A DNA stretch of 64,000 nt, from NCBI GenBank assembly GCA_963718195.1, contig CAVQYQ010000004.1, positions 1 to 64,000 of the forward strand, written 5' to 3'. The notes beneath the pieces are model-generated. The model worked only from the letters and a program-made list of their open reading frames with translations, was not told where the DNA came from and did not search any database. This DNA is from MADRE3 sp963718195. Lineage in GTDB: Bacteria; Desulfobacterota; Desulfobulbia; Desulfobulbales; Desulfocapsaceae. This document shows, one piece after another, positions 11,163 through 20,654 of this stretch. Numbering within the stretch: position 1 is the first letter of the stretch; the number at the start of each line of letters is the position of its first letter. The position numbers were made by a program, and so were the translations under genes.

Positions 11163-11675
11163 TCAGTCGACCGACTGATAGGCATCTTCGAGCGCACGCT
11201 GAACTTCAGTTGACGCACATGCGAATATGACACGTTCAATTGACTCGGCCTGCTTCAAGAACTCAATTGTCTGCCGGATAGCGACAACGGCGGCCTCAAC
11301 GATCGGGAATCCATAAGCACCGCAACTGATCGCAGGAAAAGCAATTGATTTGCATTTGTTAGCGACCGCAAGCTTGAGGCTGTTTGTGTAACAGAGCCCA
11401 AGAAAACGGTGCTCTCCCTCGGTACCATCATGGTAAACAGGACCGACGGTGTGAATAATAAAACGAGCGGGTAGATTATATCCGTTGGTTAGACGAGCCT
11501 CTCCAGTCGGGCACCCACCAAGAGTCATGCACTCATCGAGCAGTGAAGGGCCGGCGGCCCGATGGATCGCGCCATCAACGCCTCCGCCCCCCAACAAGGT
11601 GCTGTTTGCGGCATTAACAATGGCATCAACATTAAGGGTCGTAATATCAGCAATGATAATCTCTATTTCTGCCAT
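11163..11675 (-). CDS. Macrodomain protein (O-acetyl-ADP-ribose deacetylase type)
   Basis: A 170-residue stand-alone macrodomain of the MacroD/YmdB type. IVNAANSTLLGGGGVDGAIH (residues about 19-38) is the diagnostic ADP-ribose-binding segment, with the NAAN and GGGGVDG motifs. AISCGAYGFP near 120 is the second phosphate loop. Such enzymes hydrolyse O-acetyl-ADP-ribose and remove ADP-ribose from acidic residues. The ATG at 11675 has GGAGG five bases upstream, better than the longer upstream start. Its stop codon is one base from the sirtuin ATG, so the enzyme that consumes O-acetyl-ADP-ribose is made together with the one that produces it. Confidence 0.92.
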   Translation of the reverse strand: MAEIEIIIADITTLNVDAIVNAANSTLLGGGGVDGAIHRAAGPSLLDECMTLGGCPTGEARLTNGYNLPARFIIHTVGPVYHDGTEGEHRFLGLCYTNSLKLAVANKCKSIAFPAISCGAYGFPIVEAAVVAIRQTIEFLKQAESIERVIFACASTEVQRALEDAYQSVD

Positions 11676-11822
11676 GGTTCCTCCGGAAGATCGGGTTAAC
11701 AACAAAGCCACAATCAGTCTGTACAAAAAAACCAGCCGAGCTTACCGCCTTTACACACAGGTACTGAAGGTATGAGAAATAAGATGTCGCATCCGCCAGC
11801 ATGAAACGAGGCGGGAATGGTT

Positions 11823-11855
11823 ATCTGGACGAGAGAAAGAGTCCCTCGTCCAGAT
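11823..11855 (-). terminator. Hairpin downstream of mdh, probable terminator
   Basis: A perfect 11-base inverted repeat, ATCTGGACGAG / CTCGTCCAGAT, with an 11-base loop lies 14 bases past the mdh stop. There is no T run on the minus strand, so it may act as an mRNA 3'-end stabiliser or a weak terminator. Confidence 0.5.
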
Positions 11856-11869
11856 GAAAGCTCAGCTCG

Positions 11870-12847
11870 CTAGAGTAAATCAGAAATCGCGTCTCTTTCA
11901 CCTACCAGCTCAGCTTCAGTCCCTGCCATCATCTTCTTGCTGAACTCGCTGATCTCGAGGCCTTCAACGACTTTCCAGTCGCCGCCTGCACAAATAATTG
12001 GAAAAGAATACATGATATCCTGATCAATTCCATAGCTGTTCCCAGCAGAATAGACCCCCATACTTACCCATTGACCACCACTGCCAAGGGCCCAACTCTT
12101 CATATGATCGACGGCGGCGGATGCTGCAGAGGCAGCACTAGAAGCGCCTCTGGCCTTGATTATTGCCGCTCCACGCTGCTGAACGGTAGGTATAAATGTA
12201 TCGACGTACCATTCATTGTCAACCTTTGACGCAACCGGCTCACCGTCAACCGTTGCATAACTGATGTCAGGGTACTGGGTCGCAGAGTGGTTACCCCAGA
12301 CAACCATCTTTTCAATTTTGGTAGAGTGTGATCCGGTCTTCTCTGCGATCTGAGACAGCGACCTGTTGTGGTCCAACCGCATCATCGCGGTAATATTTCT
12401 CGGATCCAGATCCGGTGCATTTTTCATGGTAATAAGTGCATTGGTATTAGCGGGATTTCCAACCACCAATACTCTGACGTCACGGCTTGCCTGATCATTG
12501 AGTGCTTTGCCCTGTACAGAGAAGATCTGGGCATTTGCAGTCAACAGGTCTGCGCGCTCCATCCCTGGACCACGAGGTCGTGCGCCAACGAGGTAGGCAA
12601 AATCAACATCTTTGAAAGCAACATTCGGGTCATCGCTCATAATGATATCCTGGACCAGCGGAAAAGCGCAATCATTCAGTTCCATAACAACACCTTTGAG
12701 CGCATCCATAGCTGGCGGAATTTCGAGCAGCTGCAGAATTACCGGTTGGTCCGGCCCAAGCATATCCCCATGCGCAACACGAAAGATCAGCGAATAGGCA
12801 ATTTGACCAGCGGCTCCCGTAACAGCCACACGTACAGGTGATTTCAT
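11870..12847 (-). CDS. mdh: Malate dehydrogenase
   Basis: NAD-dependent malate dehydrogenase of the group-2 (cytosolic-like) type, 325 residues. TGAAGQIAYSL at 10-20 is the dinucleotide-binding loop. ARPRGPGMERADLL (89-102) holds the substrate arginines, MMRLDHNRS (155-163) the next one, and H187 in VWGNHSATQ the catalytic histidine. It interconverts malate and oxaloacetate in the cytoplasm. A strong ribosome site (GGGAGG) precedes the ATG. It is monocistronic by position, with about 530 bases of non-coding DNA upstream. Confidence 0.96.
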   Translation of the reverse strand: MKSPVRVAVTGAAGQIAYSLIFRVAHGDMLGPDQPVILQLLEIPPAMDALKGVVMELNDCAFPLVQDIIMSDDPNVAFKDVDFAYLVGARPRGPGMERADLLTANAQIFSVQGKALNDQASRDVRVLVVGNPANTNALITMKNAPDLDPRNITAMMRLDHNRSLSQIAEKTGSHSTKIEKMVVWGNHSATQYPDISYATVDGEPVASKVDNEWYVDTFIPTVQQRGAAIIKARGASSAASAASAAVDHMKSWALGSGGQWVSMGVYSAGNSYGIDQDIMYSFPIICAGGDWKVVEGLEISEFSKKMMAGTEAELVGERDAISDLL

Positions 12848-13381
12848 TGTTCATCCTCCCAAAACTTTTTCGTTAAATTATGCTTTCCTGTTATCTGATC
12901 CTCGAAGTGTAGAAAACCTCCACAATATCTTCTCTGGTATTACCAGATAGCCAGAGCTCCAAACCCTACAACACTACCACAATGAAAAAATATAGTCTAT
13001 ATTAACAGCCACTAGAACGAAAAAAATGATGCTCAGAAAGGTTGTTTTCCACCCTTATATCCTACAAGTTCATTTTCGAACCTGGCACCATTCTCCATCA
13101 ATACCTGCATTTCCGTCAAACCCGCCCCCTCCCCCGATTTAATCAGAATCAGAAGATCCTAACTGGATAAGCGTTTGATCAAGGTTTATACTCCATAGCC
13201 AGTGTGCCTGGGCCTCGTCTCTCACCTTTAAAACATCAATAACAGGTAAATAATGGGAATCAACCAGCCAAAACATCTAGGCTGATCGGCAAACTATTGA
13301 AGCTTATGGTACAAGATGCTACATTCAACCTCAAAAAATCATACATTATCCGGAGATACCGAGGCTTGCTGATATACTGTA
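12848..13381. other. Intergenic region between divergent mdh and a membrane protein
   Basis: About 530 bases with no convincing gene on either strand. It must hold the promoters for mdh (minus) and the membrane protein (plus). An AT-rich stretch around 12980-13005 is the most promoter-like part, but no clear -35/-10 pair stands out. Confidence 0.5.
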
Positions 13382-14245
13382 ATGAATAGCATTTATGAGA
13401 AAATAACCTATCTTTTTGACCCGCTGCATCACGTGTGGGAACATGAGCGGATGCATCGGAAAATATCTCTTTTCCTGGTATTCTTTTTCCTGGGCGGACT
13501 TTTTTGTATTGAATCCAGACGGCTGGGGTTGATTCCTCATTCATTGACACCCTGGGTCCCGCTCAGCCACTTCTCCGCCATCGAAGCCGCCTTTACCGTT
13601 GTCCTGATCCTGGAAGTAATCAGTCTGATCTTCACGATTCCCTGCTCCTTTTCCCGCTCAGTCGGCAAGCAGTTTGAACTACTGGCCCTCATCCTGATGA
13701 GAAATGCCTTCAAGGAACTTTCCTATTTTCCCGAACCAATCAGTTTTGCCGGCAACGAAGAGGCAATTTTAAGAATCCTTTCAGACGGTTTTGGCGCCTT
13801 ATTAATTTTCGCACTACTTGGTCTCTACTATCTTGTCCAGGGAAAAAAACAGGAAGATACGATGAAACCGATTGACCTGTTCAGTTTCGTTGCCGCCAAA
13901 AAAGGACTGGCATTGCTATTACTCGGTGCCTTTACCTACATGGGGTTGCGAAGTGGCTGGCTGACCGTCACAGGACAGGTCCATACCGATTTCCTCCACG
14001 ATTTTTATACCCTCCTGATCCTGGCGGATGTTCTGATCGTATTGATATCACAATGCTTTCAACCCGGTTTCTATGCCGTGTTCAGAAATTCCGGTTTCGC
14101 CCTTTCCACCGTAATCATCAGGATCGCACTTGCCGCTCCACCATTTTATAATGTTCTGCTTGGTCTTGCCGCAGCCTTGTTTGCCATATTATTAACTATT
14201 ATCAGTCGGAAACTGTTTGGAGGTCGAAAATTTCAAGACCACTGA
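13382..14245 (+). CDS. Multi-pass membrane protein of unknown function
   Basis: A 287-residue protein with about seven hydrophobic segments: near residues 28-45, 65-85, 95-110, 137-155, 175-193, 215-232 and a long C-terminal pair at about 240-278. It has a charged, aromatic N-terminus (PLHHVWEHERMHRKIS) predicted to lie in the cytoplasm. I do not recognise a family. It has no obvious catalytic motif and no signal peptide. The neighbours (mdh, amrS) are divergent or convergent and give no functional hint. Start and frame are supported by the length and the strongly membrane-like composition. Confidence 0.75.
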   Translation: MNSIYEKITYLFDPLHHVWEHERMHRKISLFLVFFFLGGLFCIESRRLGLIPHSLTPWVPLSHFSAIEAAFTVVLILEVISLIFTIPCSFSRSVGKQFELLALILMRNAFKELSYFPEPISFAGNEEAILRILSDGFGALLIFALLGLYYLVQGKKQEDTMKPIDLFSFVAAKKGLALLLLGAFTYMGLRSGWLTVTGQVHTDFLHDFYTLLILADVLIVLISQCFQPGFYAVFRNSGFALSTVIIRIALAAPPFYNVLLGLAAALFAILLTIISRKLFGGRKFQDH

Positions 14246-14286
14246 GAGTAGAATCGTCTCCATCGCTCAGACAGTTGAGAGGATAT

Positions 14287-15294
14287 TTATGCCCAAATTC
14301 CAGCTATTCGACTGCCGCATGAGAAACATGCCCCTGCCACCAGTCTGTTTTGGTTCACTGTAAAGCCATAGCGGCTGATAACCGTTTCGTGGCAGGCTGG
14401 ACACAGGGTACCCTCTCCCTTGCCATCACGGACATTGCCCACATAAACGTGATTCACCCCCGCCCTGAGGCCTATGGACCGGGCATTCTGCAACTGGTCG
14501 GGGCGTGTCGGTGGACGATCCAGCATCCGGTACATGGGCCGAAATCCGGAAATATGCCAGGGAATATCAGGATTAACAGTAACGATAAACTCTGCAATTG
14601 CCCTGATCTCCTCGTCTGAGTCATTCATGCCCGGTATCAGTAAGGTCGTAACCTCCACCCATACCCCCTGCTGATGAAAAAATTTTACATTTTCAAGCAC
14701 CTGATGAAGCCGCGCACCACAGACCTTGCGATAAAATTCATCTCTGAACGACTTGATATCAATATTGATCGCATCAAGAACGGGAATAAGCACCCTGGCC
14801 GCCTCAGCTCCCATATAGCCGTTTGAAACAAATATATTACGCAAACCGATGTCCTTTGCCGCGATGCTACAATCATAGGCAAATTCGAAAAACACGGTCG
14901 GTTCCACATAGGTGTAACTGATCGATTTGCAACCACCACTCGCGGCAGCCTGCGCCACCTCCACCGGAGACCTTCTCACATATCCAGCCTGACCATAGGC
15001 GGAATCAACCTGGGACAGGGCATAGTTCTGGCAATGGAGACATTTGAAATTACAACCGGTTGTCGAGATAGAGTAGGTACGTGTTCCGGGTAAGAAATGG
15101 AAAAGCGGTTTTTTTTCAACGGGATCAATCTGCTCGGCAGCAATTCTGCCATAAACCAGGCTGACCAGTTTCCCGTCCCTGTTCTCTCGTACCCCGCAGA
15201 TCCCCCGTTTGCCCGGTTTTATCCGACACTGGTGCATACAGAGTTCGCATATCACCTCCATGCCCCTTGCATGATAAAAAAGAGCCTCTTTCAT
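14287..15294 (-). CDS. amrS: AmmeMemoRadiSam system radical SAM enzyme AmrS
   Basis: A 335-residue radical SAM protein related to pyruvate formate-lyase activases. An N-terminal Cys-rich block (CELCMHQCRIKPGKRGICG, residues 16-34) precedes the cluster-binding C81-x3-C85-x2-C88 motif in TTGCNFKCLHCQNY. FLPGTRTYSI just before it is typical of AmrS, and a C-terminal Cys segment (CPACHE, CFSC) follows. The family co-occurs with AmrA (AMMECR1) and AmrB (Memo) and its substrate is unknown. Neither partner is in the window. The ATG at 15294 has GGGA eight bases upstream and is preferred over the GTG at 15300. The gene is followed upstream by bpt in the same orientation. Confidence 0.88.
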   Translation of the reverse strand: MKEALFYHARGMEVICELCMHQCRIKPGKRGICGVRENRDGKLVSLVYGRIAAEQIDPVEKKPLFHFLPGTRTYSISTTGCNFKCLHCQNYALSQVDSAYGQAGYVRRSPVEVAQAAASGGCKSISYTYVEPTVFFEFAYDCSIAAKDIGLRNIFVSNGYMGAEAARVLIPVLDAINIDIKSFRDEFYRKVCGARLHQVLENVKFFHQQGVWVEVTTLLIPGMNDSDEEIRAIAEFIVTVNPDIPWHISGFRPMYRMLDRPPTRPDQLQNARSIGLRAGVNHVYVGNVRDGKGEGTLCPACHETVISRYGFTVNQNRLVAGACFSCGSRIAGIWA

Positions 15295-15340
15295 TTTCAC
15301 TATCCCGCAGTCTGTTTATCCTCTGGTCATCTGCATAAAC

Positions 15341-16093
15341 CTATCTTTTGGTATAACGTATCCAGTCCTCACCGTACTTGAGGTAATACGGTCGAAATCG
15401 ACTTTTATAGCTCATGGCCGAGACACCCTTTATGTAGTAACCGAGATAGAGATATTCAATCGACTTCTGCAGGCAGAAATCAATCAGGGTGAGAATATTG
15501 AACGTTCCGAGACTCCTGCTCGATTCAGAGGTGTCAAAATAAAAGTAAACGGCGTTCATCCAATTCTCACCGATGTCGACAATACCGTTTCCCAGCAAAC
15601 GCCCATCTGCACGGTAATGAAACTCGAGCGAATTGACAATATGGTTGAGGAAGAAACCTGAATAGTAGCCAAGGGCGGTATTATTCTTCTGCGGGTAACG
15701 TTGCTGAAGAAAGTGTTCACACAGTTCAAGGTTTTCTTCTGTCATTCTCACTGAATTCAAGGTAACCGAAAGATCACTGTTCTTTTTCAGAACTCTCCGC
15801 TGATCTCTGCCGGGCCTGAACTCAGCGGGAATGAGTCGAATTGGCACACATGCGCTGCAGGAATCACAGCGCATGGTGTAGAGACTATTACCATTACGAC
15901 GATACCCGGCCGCAAGAAACAGCTCCATGATATGGTCAGTCAACGGACCAAAGAGCGCCTGGTAGAAGGTTGCCTTGAAAGGAAGTTGATAGGGACACTC
16001 CATCGACATGTTGATAAAATAGCGATTGAGCTGTTTTTCTATCAGACCAAATGCCTGTCTGCATTGACGGTCATAAAGAGACGTCACAATCAT
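15341..16093 (-). CDS. bpt: Aspartate/glutamate leucyltransferase (Bpt)
   Basis: A 250-residue N-end-rule aminoacyl-tRNA-protein transferase. Bpt transfers leucine from Leu-tRNA to proteins with N-terminal Asp or Glu, marking them for ClpS/ClpAP. Family features are CPYLP-type text at 33-38 (CPYQLPF), the cluster CDSCSACVPIRL with C76, C79 and C82, YYSGFFLNH near 142, and the C-terminal GEDWIRY. Length is normal. It lies 41 bases upstream of amrS and 17 bases downstream of gdhA on the same strand, so the three may be one transcript. Confidence 0.9.
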   Translation of the reverse strand: MIVTSLYDRQCRQAFGLIEKQLNRYFINMSMECPYQLPFKATFYQALFGPLTDHIMELFLAAGYRRNGNSLYTMRCDSCSACVPIRLIPAEFRPGRDQRRVLKKNSDLSVTLNSVRMTEENLELCEHFLQQRYPQKNNTALGYYSGFFLNHIVNSLEFHYRADGRLLGNGIVDIGENWMNAVYFYFDTSESSRSLGTFNILTLIDFCLQKSIEYLYLGYYIKGVSAMSYKSRFRPYYLKYGEDWIRYTKR

Positions 16094-16110
16094 CCACCCT
16101 TTTTCTGTCC

Positions 16111-17460
16111 CTAAACCAACCCCTGGTCCAGCATCGCATTAACCACTTTCACAAACCCGGCTATATTGGCTCCTGCCACATAGTTACCACCCACACCATA
16201 GGTTTCCGCAGCATCGATACAGGTCGCGTGAATCGACTTCATGATATGCTTTAAACGTGCATCAACCTCCTCACGTGGCCAGGCAAGTCGCATCGAATTC
16301 TGTGCCATCTCAAGTCCAGAGACGGCAACACCCCCAGCATTTGCTGCCTTGCCGGGACCATAAAGAATTTTGTTATCGATAAACCGATCGACCGCATCAG
16401 GAACAGACGGCATATTCGCTCCCTCACTTACCAGGTAAACCCCGTTTTTCAGGAGATTTTCCGCATCCACTTCGTTTATTTCATTCTGGGTAGCACATGG
16501 CATCGCACACTCGGCCTTATGATTCCAGAGGGGATTATGATCCAGGTGTGGATCCACCGGGGTATAAACTGCATTTGGGTAGGTATCTGCATACTCACTG
16601 ATCCTGCCACGCCTGATATTTTTAAGATCCATGATATACTTGAGCCGTTCGCTGTCAATTCCCTCTTCATCAAAGATATAGCCAGACGAATCAGACATGG
16701 TAACGACCTTGCCGCCAAGCTCAAGGATCTTCTCGGTAGTAAACTGAGCTACATTCCCAGAACCGGAGACAAGGCAGGTTTTTCCCTCAATCGTTTCCCC
16801 CCTGGTCTGAAGCATTTCAGCAGCAAAATAGACAGTACCATAACCGGTTGCCTCGGGCCTGATCAGACTGCCACCCCAGTTCAGGCTCTTACCGGTAAGA
16901 ACACCGGTAAACTCATTACTGAGCTTTTTATACATACCGAACAGATATCCGATCTCACGGGCCCCGACGCCGATATCACCAGCCGGTACATCGGTGTTTG
17001 GTCCAATATGGCGGAACAATTCTGACATGAAAGACTGACAAAAACGCATGACCTCGTTATCTGATTTTCCTTTTGGGTCAAAATCTGATCCCCCCTTTCC
17101 ACCTCCCATTGCAAGTGTTGTCAGCGAATTCTTAAATACCTGCTCAAAGGCCAGGAACTTGATAATCCCCAAATTTACTGAAGGGTGAAACCGCAACCCT
17201 CCCTTATAGGGCCCGATCGCACTATTCATCTCCACTCTGAACCCGCGGTTGACCAGCACCTGCCCGTTGTCGGCCATCCAGGGAACACGAAACATCACTA
17301 CCCGCTCAGGCTCGACAATCCGTTCCATAACGGCCTGTTGCCGGTACTCAGGATTTCTTTCCAAGACTGGTTTGACCGTTTCAACAACCTCTTCCACGGC
17401 CTGAAGAAATTCATTCTGCTCAGGATCCCTTGACTGAATCAGTTCGACAATCTGCTCCAT
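16111..17460 (-). CDS. gdhA: Glutamate dehydrogenase
   Basis: Probably the NADP-type hexameric enzyme, 449 residues. PYKGGLRFHPSVN (84-96) is the glutamate-binding region, LAMGGGKGGSDFDPKG (117-131) carries the catalytic lysine K122, and PAGDIGVGAREIGYL follows. The Rossmann segment VSGSGNVAQF lies near 235. It converts 2-oxoglutarate plus ammonia to glutamate, linking nitrogen assimilation to the C4/C5 acid pool. The second of two adjacent ATGs (17460) has GGAG at 7-base spacing and was chosen. Confidence 0.95.
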   Translation of the reverse strand: MEQIVELIQSRDPEQNEFLQAVEEVVETVKPVLERNPEYRQQAVMERIVEPERVVMFRVPWMADNGQVLVNRGFRVEMNSAIGPYKGGLRFHPSVNLGIIKFLAFEQVFKNSLTTLAMGGGKGGSDFDPKGKSDNEVMRFCQSFMSELFRHIGPNTDVPAGDIGVGAREIGYLFGMYKKLSNEFTGVLTGKSLNWGGSLIRPEATGYGTVYFAAEMLQTRGETIEGKTCLVSGSGNVAQFTTEKILELGGKVVTMSDSSGYIFDEEGIDSERLKYIMDLKNIRRGRISEYADTYPNAVYTPVDPHLDHNPLWNHKAECAMPCATQNEINEVDAENLLKNGVYLVSEGANMPSVPDAVDRFIDNKILYGPGKAANAGGVAVSGLEMAQNSMRLAWPREEVDARLKHIMKSIHATCIDAAETYGVGGNYVAGANIAGFVKVVNAMLDQGLV

Positions 17461-17490
17461 TACCATTCTCCTTTTTAGCGATATATGAAA

Positions 17491-20400
17491 TTATTCGTTC
17501 TCACTGCACATCCTGTTTATCAGATCTTCCCGATACATTATTATCCCGCGGGATTCAACACCCTCGCACTTGATTGTCAGACTGTAATTCAGCCTGAGAT
17601 GGCGCACCCAGGTACCATCATGTTCCGGCTGCATGCTGTCAAACCATGACCAGTCTAACCTGTCATCGCTGCTCCTGGCAGCGCCACCATTTTTTTCGAC
17701 ATCAACCGTTAAGTACGGAATACCAAGAGAAGTAATATTCTGGAAGAAATGCGACCCCTGTGAGGGATCTGCCCTTAGCAGGCTGCTTCTGACCTCAACG
17801 ATTGCCTGAACCATGGAAATATCGCTCCACTGAACAGGTATGCCAAGCCACTGGTCAGCGGTACCCCAGCGGCCGGGTCCAACGAGCAGATAATTTCTCC
17901 CTTCAGCCCTCATCTTTCGATTCAAATATCCGATTTCCTGGGCAATTTCTTTCGTGACCTCCGGTTTGAAACAATCAGGTTTGACGTAAATTATATCAAA
18001 AATATTCGAGAGACGCCCATGCCCCAGACACTGGGTAGAATAGCAGATTGCCTGGGCTATCTCGTGATCACAAATCCCTACGTCGGCACGCTCACCCCCG
18101 GTGACCATCGGCCGGATCTGGAGAAGATAGAACTTACTCTCAGGCAATGTCGCTCCCAGTTGCAAAGCAAATTCGATTTCAATCTCACTGCCCATCCCTG
18201 TACGGCCAATAAATAGAAGTTCTGAGAGAACCTCTGCAAGCGGGTACGCTGAATATTTGAGAAGTTGAGCAAACGTAAGAATTTTCAAACCCGGCATGTC
18301 AACATCCCGAATCCTGTTTTCCTCGGGGATGTATGTCGACGATAGCATCTGTACCGGCTTGTCATTAACCGCATCCTGAACCTCATACCGGATCAGGTTG
18401 GCATTATATCGATTCAGGCAGCTGTCATTCTGCATATCCAATCCGTAAAACTGCCTCTGACAGTTCTCAAGGATATCCTCTACGGTCGAAAACTGGATCA
18501 ATTTCTGGGGGTGCGCCGGAGAAAACCTGAGATTCTTTTCACCCTCAACAACGGTTTTGCCAATACCCAGTGCGATATGGGCAATACCGTCTTCTGGCTT
18601 CATGTCCTGTACCGGGTAATAGTTGTGCGACTGGGCGACACCGGAAAGGGCCGGGTACCATTTACCGTTATGGTCGGCGCCAATCATCTGCTGAACTATC
18701 ACCGCCATGGAATCTTCCATACTGCTGGCAGCTGAGCGGGAAAAGGCCTGGGGGCCTTCAAACCAGGTCGAAGCATAGACTAGTTTTACCGCACACTCCA
18801 ATTGTGTGAGTCTTTCTGAAAAATCCTGATGATTATTGGTGAGAAAATAGGTTGAGTAGAGTCCCGCATAGGGTCGAAAATGACCATCTTCCAGCAGGCT
18901 CGAGGATCTCACCGAAAGCGGAAAGTCACACTGTTTGAGAAATGTTTCCAGTTCCCCGCTCAGCCATGATGGCAGTGAGGCATCGAGAAACAGGTCAGCG
19001 ATCTGTTCATCATCGATATCTTCGATTAAAGAGAAATGGTTCTGCCGGATAAAATCATCGAAACCATCGGATGAAATAACCAGTGTTCTGGGGATAACCG
19101 CCGGGTAACTTGAAAGAATTGAATCACCGGAACCTGGACGCTGCAAACACGCCCAGATAAATGCAAGTCCCCGGGCCTTGCCACCAATCGGCCCCTCGCC
19201 AATTTTAACAAATTCATTGATCTCGGGATCATAATCTTCTTTGCTGAATCGCGTTATTACCCCCTGCTGCCTCAATTTCCTCAAGGATCGGACCTTGAAA
19301 AGGATATCTTCACGCATTTCTTTTATTTCATCGATATCACCTATAAAATCACGATGAAGACGGCGTGCCAGCCCTACCTCTGAGCGGGCCATCATCCAGT
19401 TAGAGAAATGATTCCGAAGGGCATGATACTTGAGCGACTCATCGGGAATGGCAGCAAGCGCCTGTTCAAACTCGATGACATTGGCGGCACTGCAGATAGG
19501 AGACGCATCAGGGTTCCGGAAAATAAAATCACCAAAGCCAAGATATGACATGAAAAATGTATGCAGATCTTTATAAAAGTCTGGAGACTGTTTGGATATA
19601 AAGACTGCAGGAATCGACTCAGCCCGGATCTTGTTAATGTTTTCCGACGACAACATCAGCAGCGGCAGGTCGGGAATCTCCTGCCTGGCGGTGGCAAGCA
19701 AATTCTCTCCTGCCCGCGGATCTATTGCACCGTTGCGTGGAAAACGGGCATCTGAGATGATCGCAAACACATAGGGTTTATAGCGTTCATACAGCGCCAA
19801 CGCATCTTCGTAGGTACGGGCCATCAGAATTTTCGGTCGGGCCCTCATCCTGAGTAAACGATGGCGCTCATTGATGCTTTCATCGAGAACGGCCTGGGTC
19901 TGCCTGACAACCTCACGATAAATCGCCGGAAGGAAGAGAGAGCTGTAGTCAGGAGAATCTTCCACATAGATAATAACACGCACCATCGCCCGGGCAGTGT
20001 CATTATCAACATTGGAATGATCCTCGACATTCTTGACGATTGCCATCAGCAGGTCATCCTCACAGCACCAGAGGAAAATATTGTCTATGTAGTCGCTGTT
20101 GAACCGTTCGGGAAGGGCGTAGATGGTCCTGAGGTTATGAACGAGCAGAATCACCTTTAGATCCGGTCGAATCGCCTTGACTTGCTTACCGAGATCAAAG
20201 GCATCCATACCTTCAAGGTAGGGCATTGTCACAACCAGGTCAAAATGTTTATTCCTTAATGTTTCAAGGGCCTCTGCCCCAGTCGATACCCTCGTGAACT
20301 TCGGGGCCTTGCTGAGGTTCAGGCCAGAATACTCATGAATAATCTTTGTTGTTATGCTTCCGTCTTCCTCCATAATGAAAGCATCATAGAGGCTCGATAC

Positions 20401-20496
20401 CAGGAGGATATCCTGGACCTTGAAGGGCATCAGCTCATGAAAAACTTTGAAATGGGGATCGAAAGCTGTTGGCAGGATCGTTGGATGTACAGCCAT
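17491..20496 (-). CDS. Two receiver-like domains fused to a PEP synthase-type ATP-grasp domain
   Basis: A 1001-residue cytoplasmic protein. Residues about 24-155 form a receiver-like domain whose phosphoacceptor aspartate is replaced (DLVVTMPYLEGMDAF). Residues about 165-325 form a second one with acidic pocket (YVEDSPDY), a plausible acceptor aspartate in IISDARFP and a lysine in VFISKQSP. From about 430 to 790 there is a pyruvate phosphate dikinase/PEP synthase N-terminal domain: GGKARGLAFI, PLSVRSSSLLEDG, GLYSTYFLTNN and FYLLQIRPM. The phosphohistidine swivel domain and the PEP-binding barrel are absent; about 200 further residues (VGPGRWGTADQWLGIPV) follow instead. The enzymatic output is unknown. 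The gene is single, with its own upstream region. Confidence 0.85.
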   Translation of the reverse strand: MAVHPTILPTAFDPHFKVFHELMPFKVQDILLVSSLYDAFIMEEDGSITTKIIHEYSGLNLSKAPKFTRVSTGAEALETLRNKHFDLVVTMPYLEGMDAFDLGKQVKAIRPDLKVILLVHNLRTIYALPERFNSDYIDNIFLWCCEDDLLMAIVKNVEDHSNVDNDTARAMVRVIIYVEDSPDYSSLFLPAIYREVVRQTQAVLDESINERHRLLRMRARPKILMARTYEDALALYERYKPYVFAIISDARFPRNGAIDPRAGENLLATARQEIPDLPLLMLSSENINKIRAESIPAVFISKQSPDFYKDLHTFFMSYLGFGDFIFRNPDASPICSAANVIEFEQALAAIPDESLKYHALRNHFSNWMMARSEVGLARRLHRDFIGDIDEIKEMREDILFKVRSLRKLRQQGVITRFSKEDYDPEINEFVKIGEGPIGGKARGLAFIWACLQRPGSGDSILSSYPAVIPRTLVISSDGFDDFIRQNHFSLIEDIDDEQIADLFLDASLPSWLSGELETFLKQCDFPLSVRSSSLLEDGHFRPYAGLYSTYFLTNNHQDFSERLTQLECAVKLVYASTWFEGPQAFSRSAASSMEDSMAVIVQQMIGADHNGKWYPALSGVAQSHNYYPVQDMKPEDGIAHIALGIGKTVVEGEKNLRFSPAHPQKLIQFSTVEDILENCQRQFYGLDMQNDSCLNRYNANLIRYEVQDAVNDKPVQMLSSTYIPEENRIRDVDMPGLKILTFAQLLKYSAYPLAEVLSELLFIGRTGMGSEIEIEFALQLGATLPESKFYLLQIRPMVTGGERADVGICDHEIAQAICYSTQCLGHGRLSNIFDIIYVKPDCFKPEVTKEIAQEIGYLNRKMRAEGRNYLLVGPGRWGTADQWLGIPVQWSDISMVQAIVEVRSSLLRADPSQGSHFFQNITSLGIPYLTVDVEKNGGAARSSDDRLDWSWFDSMQPEHDGTWVRHLRLNYSLTIKCEGVESRGIIMYREDLINRMCSENE

Positions 20497-20654
20497 GTTT
20501 CATCACCGAAATGATACTTAATGCAAAGAGATCTCAAATGTTGCAGACTCCGTCTCAACCTCTGCAAAAACAATCGTTAATAAGCCGGATCATAGCAGTA
20601 CTCTATACCCGATTGTTAAAAAAACAAAACCGAATTGTGTTATGGTTGCACTTT

